NCBI GenBank assembly: GCA_013286315.1 | Contig: JABDFX010000001.1 | Span: 21,777-85,776, forward strand | DNA: 64,000 nt | From: Bacteroidota bacterium | GTDB taxonomy: Bacteria > Bacteroidota > Bacteroidia > Chitinophagales > Chitinophagaceae | Direction of reading: 5' to 3' | Part shown: positions 9,518 to 18,376 of the stretch, piece by piece | Numbering within the stretch: the stretch's first letter is position 1 | Layout of the letters: each line of letters starts with the position of its first letter | The notes under the pieces: generated by a model | The model's database searches: none | What the model saw: only the letters and a program-made list of their open reading frames with translations | What the model was told of the DNA's origin: nothing | Translations under genes and position numbers: made by a program

Positions 9518-10437
9518 TTTTTCTTATAATCCCCATACACCATCCTTATCCCTTCTTCCAATGTAATCCTCGCCTTCCAACCCATCGCGTTGATTTTGGA
9601 AACATCCATTAATTTCCTGGGCGTTCCGTCGGGTCTTGAAATATCATTCTGAATACTGCCTGTATAACCTGTAATCCGGGCGACCAGATGCGCTAATTCG
9701 AGAATACTCAGGTCTGTGCCGGTTCCCACATTCACCAAACCTGCTTCATCAAAATGATTCATAAGAAAAACACAGGCTTCTGCCAGATCATCCACATGAA
9801 GAAATTCTCTTTTCGGTTCACCCGAGCCCCAGATCGTAACAAATGGCTCACTGTTTATTTTGGCTTCATGAAATTTTCTGATCAGCGCAGGAAGCACATG
9901 CGAATTTTTAAGATCATAATTGTCGTTTGGCCCATACAAATTCGTGGGCATTACGGAAATATAATTGCAGCCGTACTGGGCACGAAATGCATCGCAGAGT
10001 TTGATGCCGGCAATTTTCGCAATCGCATAAGGCTCATTGGTATGCTCCAGCAGGCCCGTTAAAAGATATTCTTCTTTCAATGGCTGTGGAGCCATCCTGG
10101 GATATATACAGGATGAGCCGAGAAACATAAGTTTTTTGACATTTGTCTTCCACGCGGCATGAATGATATTACTTTCAATCATCAGGTTTTCATACAGAAA
10201 ATCCGCGCGAAATGTATCATTGGCCAAAATGCCGCCGACTTTGGCAGCTGCGAGAAATACAAAGGCTGGTTTTTCTTTCTCAAAAAAATCATGCACATCC
10301 TGCTGTTTACGCAGGTCCAGCTCGTCCGAGGACTTATAAACCAGGTTTTTGAATCCCTCCGACTCCAGCTTTCTTTTGATCGCCGAACCCACCATTCCGC
10401 GATGCCCGGCGATGTATATCTTATCTTGATAGTTCAT
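9499..10437 (-). CDS. fcl: GDP-L-fucose synthase
   Basis: 312 aa; IYIAGHRGMVGSAIKRKLE, LFLGSSCIYP, EPYAIAKIAGIKLCDAFRAQYG, MPTNLYGPNDNYD. Confidence 0.95.
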   Translation of the reverse strand: MNYQDKIYIAGHRGMVGSAIKRKLESEGFKNLVYKSSDELDLRKQQDVHDFFEKEKPAFVFLAAAKVGGILANDTFRADFLYENLMIESNIIHAAWKTNVKKLMFLGSSCIYPRMAPQPLKEEYLLTGLLEHTNEPYAIAKIAGIKLCDAFRAQYGCNYISVMPTNLYGPNDNYDLKNSHVLPALIRKFHEAKINSEPFVTIWGSGEPKREFLHVDDLAEACVFLMNHFDEAGLVNVGTGTDLSILELAHLVARITGYTGSIQNDISRPDGTPRKLMDVSKINAMGWKARITLEEGIRMVYGDYKKKLTVGG

Positions 10438-10447
10438 TATTCGTACT

Positions 10448-10515
10448 TGGATTAATTGTCAATTGTTAATTGTTAATTGTTAACGCTAATTGACAATTAA
10501 CAATTGACAATTAAC
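10448..10515. repeat. Heptad inverted repeat (TTGTTAA/TTAACAA family)
   Basis: taattgtcaattgttaattgttaattgttaacgctaattgacaattaacaattgacaatta. Confidence 0.9.
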
Positions 10516-10520
10516 CATTA

Positions 10521-11636
10521 CTATTCGTATTGATTCCTGATCTCAAACCCCGATTCCTTCAGGATTTTTTCCCTGCGGAAAAGTTCCACGTCGGCATGAA
10601 CCATTTCCCTTATAAGTGCTGGCAGATCATATTTCGGAACCCAGCCCAGTTTCTCCCTGGCTTTTGTCGGATCACCAATCAGCAGATCCACTTCGGTCGG
10701 ACGGAAATATTTCGGATCCACCACTACAACTCTCTTCCCTTTTTCAATTTGATAATCCGGGTTGCTGCAATGCACCACCTCTCCGTGCTCTGATGAGTCC
10801 TTTCCTTTGAAAGCCAGTTCAACCCCGATTTCAGCAAAGGCCATCAGCACGAAATCACGAACGGTTGTGGTGACGCCGGTGGCAATCACGAAGTCCTCCG
10901 CTATTTCCTGCTGCAGCATGAGCCACATCGCTTCCACATAATCTTTCGCATGGCCCCAGTCACGGCGCGCATTGAGATTCCCCAGGAAAAGCTTGTCCTG
11001 CAGGCCCAGACCGATCTTCGCAACTGCCCGGGTGATCTTACGGGTCACAAAGGTTTCACCGCGCATCGGAGACTCATGATTGAATAAAATTCCATTGGCG
11101 GCAAACATGTTGTATGCTTCGCGGTAATTCACCGTGATCCAATACGCATATAATTTAGCGACCGCATAGGGCGACCGTGGATAGAAAGGCGTCGTTTCTG
11201 ATTGCGGAACCGCCTGCACCAGTCCGTATAATTCCGAAGTGGAAGCCTGGTAAATCTTTGTTTTTTTCGTGAGGCCCAGCAACCTAACGGCCTCCAGTAA
11301 ACGCAGAACTCCGATGCCATCGGCATTGGCGGTATATTCCGGTGTTTCAAAACTCACATGCACATGGCTCATCGCGCCCAGGTTATAAATCTCATCGGGT
11401 TTCGTTTCCTGTACGATGCGGATCAGGTTGGTACTGTCCGTCAGGTCGCCGTAGTGCAACCGAAAATGAACATTTTTTTCATGCGGATCCTGGTAAAGAT
11501 GATCCACGCGATCGGTATTAAAAAGCGAACTTCTTCTCTTAATTCCATGAACCTGGTACCCCTTATCCAGCAGTAACTCACTGAGATAAGCGCCATCCTG
11601 GCCCGTTACGCCGGTAATCAATGCAACTTTCGACAT
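10521..11636 (-). CDS. gmd: GDP-mannose 4,6-dehydratase
   Basis: 371 aa; [59 protein letters not shown]. Confidence 0.96.
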   Translation of the reverse strand: MSKVALITGVTGQDGAYLSELLLDKGYQVHGIKRRSSLFNTDRVDHLYQDPHEKNVHFRLHYGDLTDSTNLIRIVQETKPDEIYNLGAMSHVHVSFETPEYTANADGIGVLRLLEAVRLLGLTKKTKIYQASTSELYGLVQAVPQSETTPFYPRSPYAVAKLYAYWITVNYREAYNMFAANGILFNHESPMRGETFVTRKITRAVAKIGLGLQDKLFLGNLNARRDWGHAKDYVEAMWLMLQQEIAEDFVIATGVTTTVRDFVLMAFAEIGVELAFKGKDSSEHGEVVHCSNPDYQIEKGKRVVVVDPKYFRPTEVDLLIGDPTKAREKLGWVPKYDLPALIREMVHADVELFRREKILKESGFEIRNQYE

Positions 11637-11639
11637 ATG

Positions 11640-12392
11640 TTATTTCTTTATAAATTGAGTAATCTTCCGCAACGGTTTCAAATATAATGTAAAAAAATAG
11701 GGCTTCAGACCATTGATGCGCCAGGCTTCCCGATCCTCCCGGTTTGCGCGGAGCCGGTTCCTCACCGAGGCATTGCTCACGCCACCCGTTCTCATCTTCA
11801 CGATAGTCTTTGGAATATAGGAAGTCTTCAATTGATGATGTAACAAAAGCCTCAATATCATCTCGTAGTCGGCTGCCGACCGCATGTTGTGGTTGTAAAG
11901 GCCGAACTGCTCATAAACGGACTTCCTGACAAAAAAAGTGGGATGGGGCGGCATCCATCCCCAATAAAACGATTTGCTTTTATAATAGCCGGATTTCCAT
12001 ACCCGGGTAACACGCTTTGCATTTTTGTAATCTACATACTGAAGATCGGCGTAACAGCACTGGACGGTCGGATCCCGAAACACTTCTACAATCGCAGAAA
12101 TTACATAAGGATCCATATATACATCATCAGAATTCAGAATGCCGATAATATCACCCTTCGCCGCGCGAATGCCCTTATTCATCGCGTCGTAGATGCCTTC
12201 ATCTTTTTCGGAAATGACGGAGATATGATGCGCAAATTCTTTTATGATCTGAAGCGTATTGTCTTTTGATTCCCCGTCTACGATGATATGATCAATTAAC
12301 GGATAATCCTGCTCTCCGACGGACTGCATCGTATCAGCGATCGTGGATGCGCTGTTGAAGGTGGCTGTTATGATGGAGACGCGGATTGGCAT
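11640..12392 (-). CDS. Glycosyltransferase family 2
   Basis: 250 aa; VSIITATFNSASTIADTMQSV, IIVDGESKDNT, DEGIYDAMNKGI, GILNSDD. Confidence 0.92.
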   Translation of the reverse strand: MPIRVSIITATFNSASTIADTMQSVGEQDYPLIDHIIVDGESKDNTLQIIKEFAHHISVISEKDEGIYDAMNKGIRAAKGDIIGILNSDDVYMDPYVISAIVEVFRDPTVQCCYADLQYVDYKNAKRVTRVWKSGYYKSKSFYWGWMPPHPTFFVRKSVYEQFGLYNHNMRSAADYEMILRLLLHHQLKTSYIPKTIVKMRTGGVSNASVRNRLRANREDREAWRINGLKPYFFTLYLKPLRKITQFIKK

Positions 12393-12478
12393 AGTTGGCG
12401 GTTGGCGGTTGGCGGTTGACGGTTGACGGTTGATGGGAAACGCGTTTAGCGTTAAGCGTTAAGCGTTACGCGTAATGA
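12391..12478. repeat. Composite heptad array: GGCGGTT/GACGGTT then GCGTTAA
   Basis: catagttggcggttggcggttggcggttgacggttgacgg ... gcgtttagcgttaagcgttaagcgttacgcg; supplies the carbamoyltransferase stop codon and abuts the GT2 start codon. Confidence 0.92.
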
Positions 12479-14195
12479 CGCAATTCTCAAGCACCAACAT
12501 ATCCATGGAAGTTCTTAAAAAACATTCCAAAGCATGTTCGGGAGAATTAACGATTGGTTCGTTTTCATTAAATGACGTATTCAGCAAAATAGGTATCCCG
12601 GTTTTTTGTCTGAACGTTTCGATCAGCTGATAATACCGGGGCGCGGTATTACGATCCACGGACTGCAACCTGCCCGTACCATCCACATGCGTGACGGCGG
12701 GAATCAGGGCCTGCTTTTCCTTCCGGATCGGAAATACTTTCTCCATAAAAGGAACGTCGTCATTTATTTCAAAATATTCCGAAACATATTCTTTCAGAAT
12801 AGATGGAGCGAAGGGACGAAAACTTTCCCTTCTTTTTATTTTTGAATTAAGCAGATCCTTCGCATCCGCGCGCCGGGGATCTGCGACAATCGAACGCGCG
12901 CCCAGGGCCCTCGGACCAAATTCCGCACGACCATTGAACCAGCCTACCACTCCGGAGTTGATCAGGCGTTCCGCAATGATCTCATAGATCTCAGATTCCG
13001 GATAGCGTGTATAAACGATATCGCGCGACTTCAGATAAATTTCTATTTCCTCGTTGCTGAACCGGCTACCGGTAAAGGCAGAATACACCGGCAGCTGACG
13101 CGGTTGTTTTAGAACCTGGTTATAAACAAACAACGCGCATCCCATGGAAATACCGGCATCGTGACCGGCAGACGGAATGTAAATATTCTCGAAGCCCGTA
13201 TTGCGCGTGAGTTTGCCGTTGGCAACTGAATTCTGTGCCACGCCACCGGCAATACAAATATTTTTTAATCCGGTCTTCTTTTGCAGTGCATTCAGAATAT
13301 GAAAAATAAGCAACTCCGTAATGCGCTGAACGGATGCACCGAGATCCTTATGATATTGGTTGAGTGGCTCTTCCTTTGATCGGGTGTCCCCGAATTTTTC
13401 CGTCATATAGGAAGAATACAGTGGAGCCACAACGGGTATATGGTCTTCGCCATAAGAAATAATGCCACTTTTGGCTGAACGGAAATATTTCTGATTCAGA
13501 TGAAACAATCCATTCGCATCAAAAATCAAAACGTCTTTTAACTCGTCAACGTACTTAGGTTCTCCATAAGGAGCCAGTCCCATCACTTTATATTCATCTC
13601 CGTAATGAGGGAATCCCAGCAGCTGTGTAAAAGCAGTATAAAATAATCCCACACTATGCGGGAAGTCCACGGAATCCAGGACCTGCATTTGATTTCCTTT
13701 TCCGGTGGCCGTCATCGTGGTTGTAAAATCGCCCGAACCATCGATGGACAAAATCGCGGACTCATCAAAAGGAGAAGCAAAAAATGCAGATGCCAGATGG
13801 CTTCGGTGGTGTTCCACCTGGTGAATTCTGGATCTGAATGATTTTTCATCGATGGAAGGATCCAGTTTTTTGAATTCATCTTCGAGTGAGGCTACTTTTT
13901 TTGCATTCGACAGACGGTCCCGCACGGCGCGGACACCTCCGCGGGGATTTTTAAGAAGAAAAAAAATCTTCCTGGCCAGTTTGGCATAGGGATCACGACC
14001 GATCGCGATATGATCCACTTCATGCAAAGTGACGCCGGCTTCCTTCAGACAAAACTCTACTGCCAGGGAAGGAAAACCCGCCCAGTGTTTTACTCTGCGA
14101 AAGCGTTCTTCCTCCGTCGCGGCAATCAATACACCGTCTCTAAAAATCGCCGCAGACGAATCGGCGTGGTAAGCATTAATTCCAAGGATGATCAT
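12459..14195 (-). CDS. Carbamoyltransferase (NodU/CmcH family)
   Basis: 578 aa; ILGINAYHADSSAAIFRDGVLIAATEEERF, LSIDGSGD, ICIAGGVAQNSVANG, WFNGRAEFGPRALGARSIVADPR. Confidence 0.95.
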   Translation of the reverse strand: MIILGINAYHADSSAAIFRDGVLIAATEEERFRRVKHWAGFPSLAVEFCLKEAGVTLHEVDHIAIGRDPYAKLARKIFFLLKNPRGGVRAVRDRLSNAKKVASLEDEFKKLDPSIDEKSFRSRIHQVEHHRSHLASAFFASPFDESAILSIDGSGDFTTTMTATGKGNQMQVLDSVDFPHSVGLFYTAFTQLLGFPHYGDEYKVMGLAPYGEPKYVDELKDVLIFDANGLFHLNQKYFRSAKSGIISYGEDHIPVVAPLYSSYMTEKFGDTRSKEEPLNQYHKDLGASVQRITELLIFHILNALQKKTGLKNICIAGGVAQNSVANGKLTRNTGFENIYIPSAGHDAGISMGCALFVYNQVLKQPRQLPVYSAFTGSRFSNEEIEIYLKSRDIVYTRYPESEIYEIIAERLINSGVVGWFNGRAEFGPRALGARSIVADPRRADAKDLLNSKIKRRESFRPFAPSILKEYVSEYFEINDDVPFMEKVFPIRKEKQALIPAVTHVDGTGRLQSVDRNTAPRYYQLIETFRQKTGIPILLNTSFNENEPIVNSPEHALECFLRTSMDMLVLENCVITRNA

Positions 14196-14214
14196 TCGTA
14201 ATTTTTAAATTGAG

Positions 14215-14300
14215 CTGGAGGCAGGATGCGGGAAGCTGGAGGCTTTTTTGCTTCCTGCGTCCTGCGTCCTGCCTCCTGCCTCCAGCCTCCTGCCTCAGTT
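14215..14300. repeat. Heptad inverted repeat (GGCAGGA / TCCTGCC)
   Basis: gctggaggcaggatgcgggaagctggaggc tttttt gcttcctgcgtcctgcgtcctgcctcctgcctccagcctcctgcc. Confidence 0.9.
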
Positions 14301-15437
14301 AAAAAGTCTCAAATAGTCTTGTTTTAAGTTGAACTGCTCAACATGTCTCGCAGCAAACGCACGGCTGGCGCGGCTCCAGCTGTCGAAAGCGGGCTGATCC
14401 CATTCGGTTGCTTCGATGAGAGCATTTAGCCAGGCTTTGGGATTATCCAGCGGAAGATCCCAGCCGATCAGCTGATTCCTCAAATTCTGCCAGGGCGTTT
14501 TATTACTGATGAGCACCGGCCTTCCCGCCGAGAAGGATTCAAAAATAGCGTGCCCAAAATTTTCTCCCAGCGTAGGTAAAACAAAAATGTGATTTGCATC
14601 CAGGGCAGCAATCACTTCCGTATGGGGCAAAGGCCCGTAGTAGGTAACCCGGACATGTTTCGGAAGTGATTGGATTATCTGCCTTGCTTCCTGCCAGTAA
14701 TTTTCATCCTCCACTTCACCATAAATCGACAGGTCCAGCAGGATGCTATCGGGAACTTCCTTCAGCAGATCCAGGAAAAATGATATATTCTTGATGGCCA
14801 TGATGCGCGAAATAAATACACACCGAAGCTTGCCCGGATTTTTTTCTATCTCTGAAACAGCTGATGGAAGTTCCGCTGAAAAATTAGGAATCAGTTCAAT
14901 CCGCTTCGCACGTGGAAAATAATGCAGGATATCTTTTTTTTCCTGCTCGTCCGTGGCATGGAAAATAATCTTTGACGGAATCTGCAAACTGTTCAGCAGG
15001 GCGATGAATAATTTCTTCCGGGTTGACTTTGATCCGATGGCAGACTCCCTCAGCATACCGCGGGGTGACAGGATAACTTTCGCCCGTATTTTTTTTCTCC
15101 AGAAATGGTAAAGGGGCAGGAGCGTGAAGCGGACGGAGTACATACTGTTGAGATATATAAAATCCGGGTTTTCAGAATCGATGAGATCCTTTATCAGCGC
15201 CGCTGTCAGAGATTTCTGCGCGGCATAATAAACCTGAACACCGGGAGTGCGTGTAATCCATTGATTCGCCGGTATTCCCTCATAAGGTTTTGATTCACCC
15301 AGGTCCGTGTCAGATGTGATCACTGAAATCGAATATAGTTCATGCATCGCCACGACAAAGTTCCGTGTGGACTGTATGGGCCCGCCCGCTTTGTATCCCG
15401 GCTCATACCAATCGGTAAATAATAGGATTTTTTTCAG
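14295..15437 (-). CDS. Glycosyltransferase family 4; start revised upstream to a CTG codon
   Basis: The ORF track starts at 15353, but in-frame upstream sequence reads CTG AAA AAA ATC CTA TTA TTT ACC GAT TGG TAT GAG CCG GGA TAC AAA GCG GGC GGG CCC (M)KKILLFTDWYEPGYKAGGPIQSTRNFV, a typical GT4 N-terminus. Confidence 0.85.
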   Translation of the reverse strand: MKKILLFTDWYEPGYKAGGPIQSTRNFVVAMHELYSISVITSDTDLGESKPYEGIPANQWITRTPGVQVYYAAQKSLTAALIKDLIDSENPDFIYLNSMYSVRFTLLPLYHFWRKKIRAKVILSPRGMLRESAIGSKSTRKKLFIALLNSLQIPSKIIFHATDEQEKKDILHYFPRAKRIELIPNFSAELPSAVSEIEKNPGKLRCVFISRIMAIKNISFFLDLLKEVPDSILLDLSIYGEVEDENYWQEARQIIQSLPKHVRVTYYGPLPHTEVIAALDANHIFVLPTLGENFGHAIFESFSAGRPVLISNKTPWQNLRNQLIGWDLPLDNPKAWLNALIEATEWDQPAFDSWSRASRAFAARHVEQFNLKQDYLRLFN

Positions 15438-15449
15438 ATGAATTCCTTT

Positions 15450-15506
15450 AAAGCGAAGGCTAAGGCGTAAGGCTAATGCCTTGTCCTTAAGCCTTAGCCT
15501 TAGCTA
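15450..15506. repeat. Inverted repeat of GGCTAAG-type heptads
   Basis: aaggctaaggcgtaaggctaatgccttgtccttaagccttagccttagct; supplies the stop codon of the asparagine synthase-like gene. Confidence 0.8.
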
Positions 15507-17353
15507 ATATTATTCTTTTCCATCCAATACTCAAGCACAACAAAAAGCCAGACCTGTTGCCAGCGAATATCCGGATCGCACGCTAAAAACCGGGTCCATG
15601 TTTTTTTCAAATGATCACCCTGGATGAAATCCCTTTGCGCAATAAGATTGATATGCTTTTCACAAAAACCATGGAGCTCATTTTTCATCCATTCCTTCCA
15701 GGGAAATAAAAATCCCTTTTTCTGCCGGAGCACAATTTCATCGGGCAACATCGGTTTCAGGGATTCAACCAGCAGGCTCTTTGGATAAACAGGAACCTTA
15801 AACTGATCCGGAACAGACATCACAAATTCAACGAGGTCCTGATCAAAGAATGGTTCACGTATCTCCAGGGAATTGGCCATACTCATCTGGTCAGTATCTT
15901 TCAGTAACGTATTCTGCGTATAACCCAGGTATTCCGCCGCCGTAACCTGACTGTAATAAGGAAGTTTCATGAGGGCCCGGTGTTTTGCCAAAAGCTGATC
16001 CGACAATGTTTCCCGTTCCGATTCATTTAAATAAGTCAGGTTCGTCAATGCCACCGGCGACAGCAGTTGGCGGAGTATGGGATAGGAATAGGCGATTGCC
16101 GGGGAACTCGCGGCCAGCAACTGGCGCATCCTGTCTTTTATTTCACCCCTGCCCAGTAACCCTGACATACTATTGCGCAGGGAAGCCGGTAATTTCCAGA
16201 TCCAGTTTCTCTGCTGCAGTTTTATATAGTGATCGAAAATCGGGTACCCCGCAAATAATTCATCTCCTCCCACACCCGATAAAGCCACACGGATGCCCTC
16301 CTTATGAATGGCTTTGGAGACCACATAGGTATTGATGCCATCACCGCTCGGCGTATCCATGGCATCCAAAGCATTTGTTAATTCACCCAGCATCACTTCC
16401 GGTTTCATTCGGACCTGAACATGTCGTGTATTGAATTTCTTTGCGATGATCTCTGCATATTTCGATTCATCATAGGCTGATTCATCAAAGGAAATATTAA
16501 AGGTATAGGGCGAGGGATCACCTGCTTCCACCATCAGTCCGACCACTGAGCTGGAATCAATACCGCCTGATAAAAAAGCACCCACGGGTACATCACTCAC
16601 CAGTCGTCTTTTTACTGACTGCAACATCAGCTCCCTTACTTTTCGCTGCACATCTTTTGTACTGGTAAAATCAAAATCATAATTCGCAGCTGTCGGATCC
16701 CAATATTTCGTGGTTTGTATTTGTCCGTTTTTGATTCGCATCCAGCTGCCCGCTTCCATTTGCCGTATTCCTTCAACCGGAGAAAAAGGGAACCCGATTG
16801 ACTGGTAGCGAAAATATTCCGACATGGCCGCCTGATCTATTTTGCGCTTTACAAATCCGGTGGTTAAAATCGCACGTACCTCGGATGCAAATACAAACTG
16901 ATCCTTATCATGATAATAATATAATGGTTTTACACCCAGGCGGTCGCGGGCGATAAAGAGTTCTCTTTCCTCTTTATCCCAGATAACAAACGTGTACATA
17001 CCCCGAAGGCGGGATAAACTTTCAGCGCCCCATTTAATGTAACCGGCAAGAATCACTTCTGTGTCCCCATGTGTACGGAAGGGATAATCACTCAGGGATG
17101 GCTTGATCTCGGCATAATTATAAATCTCACCATTGAATATAATCGTATAACGGCCCGAAACGTCTTCAAAGGGCTGATTAGCGGCCTCGGACAAATCTAT
17201 GATGGAAAGCCGCCGGTGACCGAATCCCAGTTCCCCGTCCATAAAAAATCCCTCCGCGTCCGGACCACGATGACTCATTGAATCCGCCATCCGTTTAATC
17301 TGCCCCGGTTGTACGGGATTCTGTCTGTTCAATATGCCTGCAATGCCACACAT
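15500..17353 (-). CDS. asnB: Asparagine synthase (glutamine-hydrolysing)-like protein
   Basis: 617 aa; MCGIAGILN N-terminal Ntn Cys, SHRGPDAEG, AFLSGGIDSSSVVGLM, ALSGVGGDELFAGYP. Confidence 0.94.
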   Translation of the reverse strand: MCGIAGILNRQNPVQPGQIKRMADSMSHRGPDAEGFFMDGELGFGHRRLSIIDLSEAANQPFEDVSGRYTIIFNGEIYNYAEIKPSLSDYPFRTHGDTEVILAGYIKWGAESLSRLRGMYTFVIWDKEERELFIARDRLGVKPLYYYHDKDQFVFASEVRAILTTGFVKRKIDQAAMSEYFRYQSIGFPFSPVEGIRQMEAGSWMRIKNGQIQTTKYWDPTAANYDFDFTSTKDVQRKVRELMLQSVKRRLVSDVPVGAFLSGGIDSSSVVGLMVEAGDPSPYTFNISFDESAYDESKYAEIIAKKFNTRHVQVRMKPEVMLGELTNALDAMDTPSGDGINTYVVSKAIHKEGIRVALSGVGGDELFAGYPIFDHYIKLQQRNWIWKLPASLRNSMSGLLGRGEIKDRMRQLLAASSPAIAYSYPILRQLLSPVALTNLTYLNESERETLSDQLLAKHRALMKLPYYSQVTAAEYLGYTQNTLLKDTDQMSMANSLEIREPFFDQDLVEFVMSVPDQFKVPVYPKSLLVESLKPMLPDEIVLRQKKGFLFPWKEWMKNELHGFCEKHINLIAQRDFIQGDHLKKTWTRFLACDPDIRWQQVWLFVVLEYWMEKNNIS

Positions 17354-17356
17354 TCT

Positions 17357-18376
17357 CTAGTTCGCTTTATCTGCTATGAGTTTTGTATAAATATCTGAAT
17401 ATTGCCGGGCCACTTGCTCCAGTTGAAAGCGTTTTACATTTTCAAATCCCTTTGCTACCAGTTCTTTCCGGTAAGCATCGTTTTCGATTATCTTTTTCAG
17501 ACCCTGGCGAATAGATTCAGGTTTAAACGGGTCGACCAGGCAAGCAGCTTCTCCGGCCACAGAGATCATGGGTTCCAGCCGACTGGTTAATACGGGACGG
17601 CCCGTAGCCTGCGCTTCGATAATCGGAAGACCGAATCCTTCATAAGTAGAAGGAAAAAGCATGATGTCCGATTCTGCATATAGGTCGCGCATGGCCGCAT
17701 CGGATAATTTATTCAGGAGCCGGTAGTTAATTTTTTTGTATCCGAGCAATGTTTTTTGCGCCTCCTTCAGGAACCCGACAATGATCAGTTCCACGTCCAT
17801 ATCCCGGATGGCTTCGATCGTTCTCTCCAGATTTTTGTTTGCCGTGGTTCCGATGAACAACAATTTCGGACTGGCCGAGTGAAAAATGCCGGGTGCCGGT
17901 TTAAATAAGGGATCGATGAAATTGGGAATGACATGAATTTTTGCCTCCGGACAGCCCGTAAAAAAAATCAACTCCTTTTTTGTGTTTTCGGAAATGACTG
18001 TCACAGCATCTGCCTTCCTGACCGGCAGCCGGTACCATAACCATCGAATGACCCAATGTCGTGGATTCGTTTTTGGATAATGGTGTAGAAGCACACAATC
18101 ATGCACTGTCAGCACATTGATATTTTTATTGCTACAACCCAGGATAGCATATTGAACATCGCCCGTAATATGATTGATCTGCGACTGTGTACGACGTACA
18201 AATTGTATATTTTTCCGGATTGTTCCCAGTTTGCTTGTAAACGGAAGTCTTTGTTCCTTAACTGATAAAAAGCTTCCCGAAACCCTGGAAATCTCCCCCG
18301 CTATAGCATAGAATAATTTCTCAATACTGAAGTAAGCAGGTAACGGGTTTCGGAAAAAAAAAGTGAGTGATTTCAT
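17357..18376 (-). CDS. Glycosyltransferase family 4
   Basis: 339 aa; KLLFIGTTANKNLERTIEAI, DIMLFPSTYEGFGLPIIEAQATGRPVLTS. Confidence 0.92.
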   Translation of the reverse strand: MKSLTFFFRNPLPAYFSIEKLFYAIAGEISRVSGSFLSVKEQRLPFTSKLGTIRKNIQFVRRTQSQINHITGDVQYAILGCSNKNINVLTVHDCVLLHHYPKTNPRHWVIRWLWYRLPVRKADAVTVISENTKKELIFFTGCPEAKIHVIPNFIDPLFKPAPGIFHSASPKLLFIGTTANKNLERTIEAIRDMDVELIIVGFLKEAQKTLLGYKKINYRLLNKLSDAAMRDLYAESDIMLFPSTYEGFGLPIIEAQATGRPVLTSRLEPMISVAGEAACLVDPFKPESIRQGLKKIIENDAYRKELVAKGFENVKRFQLEQVARQYSDIYTKLIADKAN

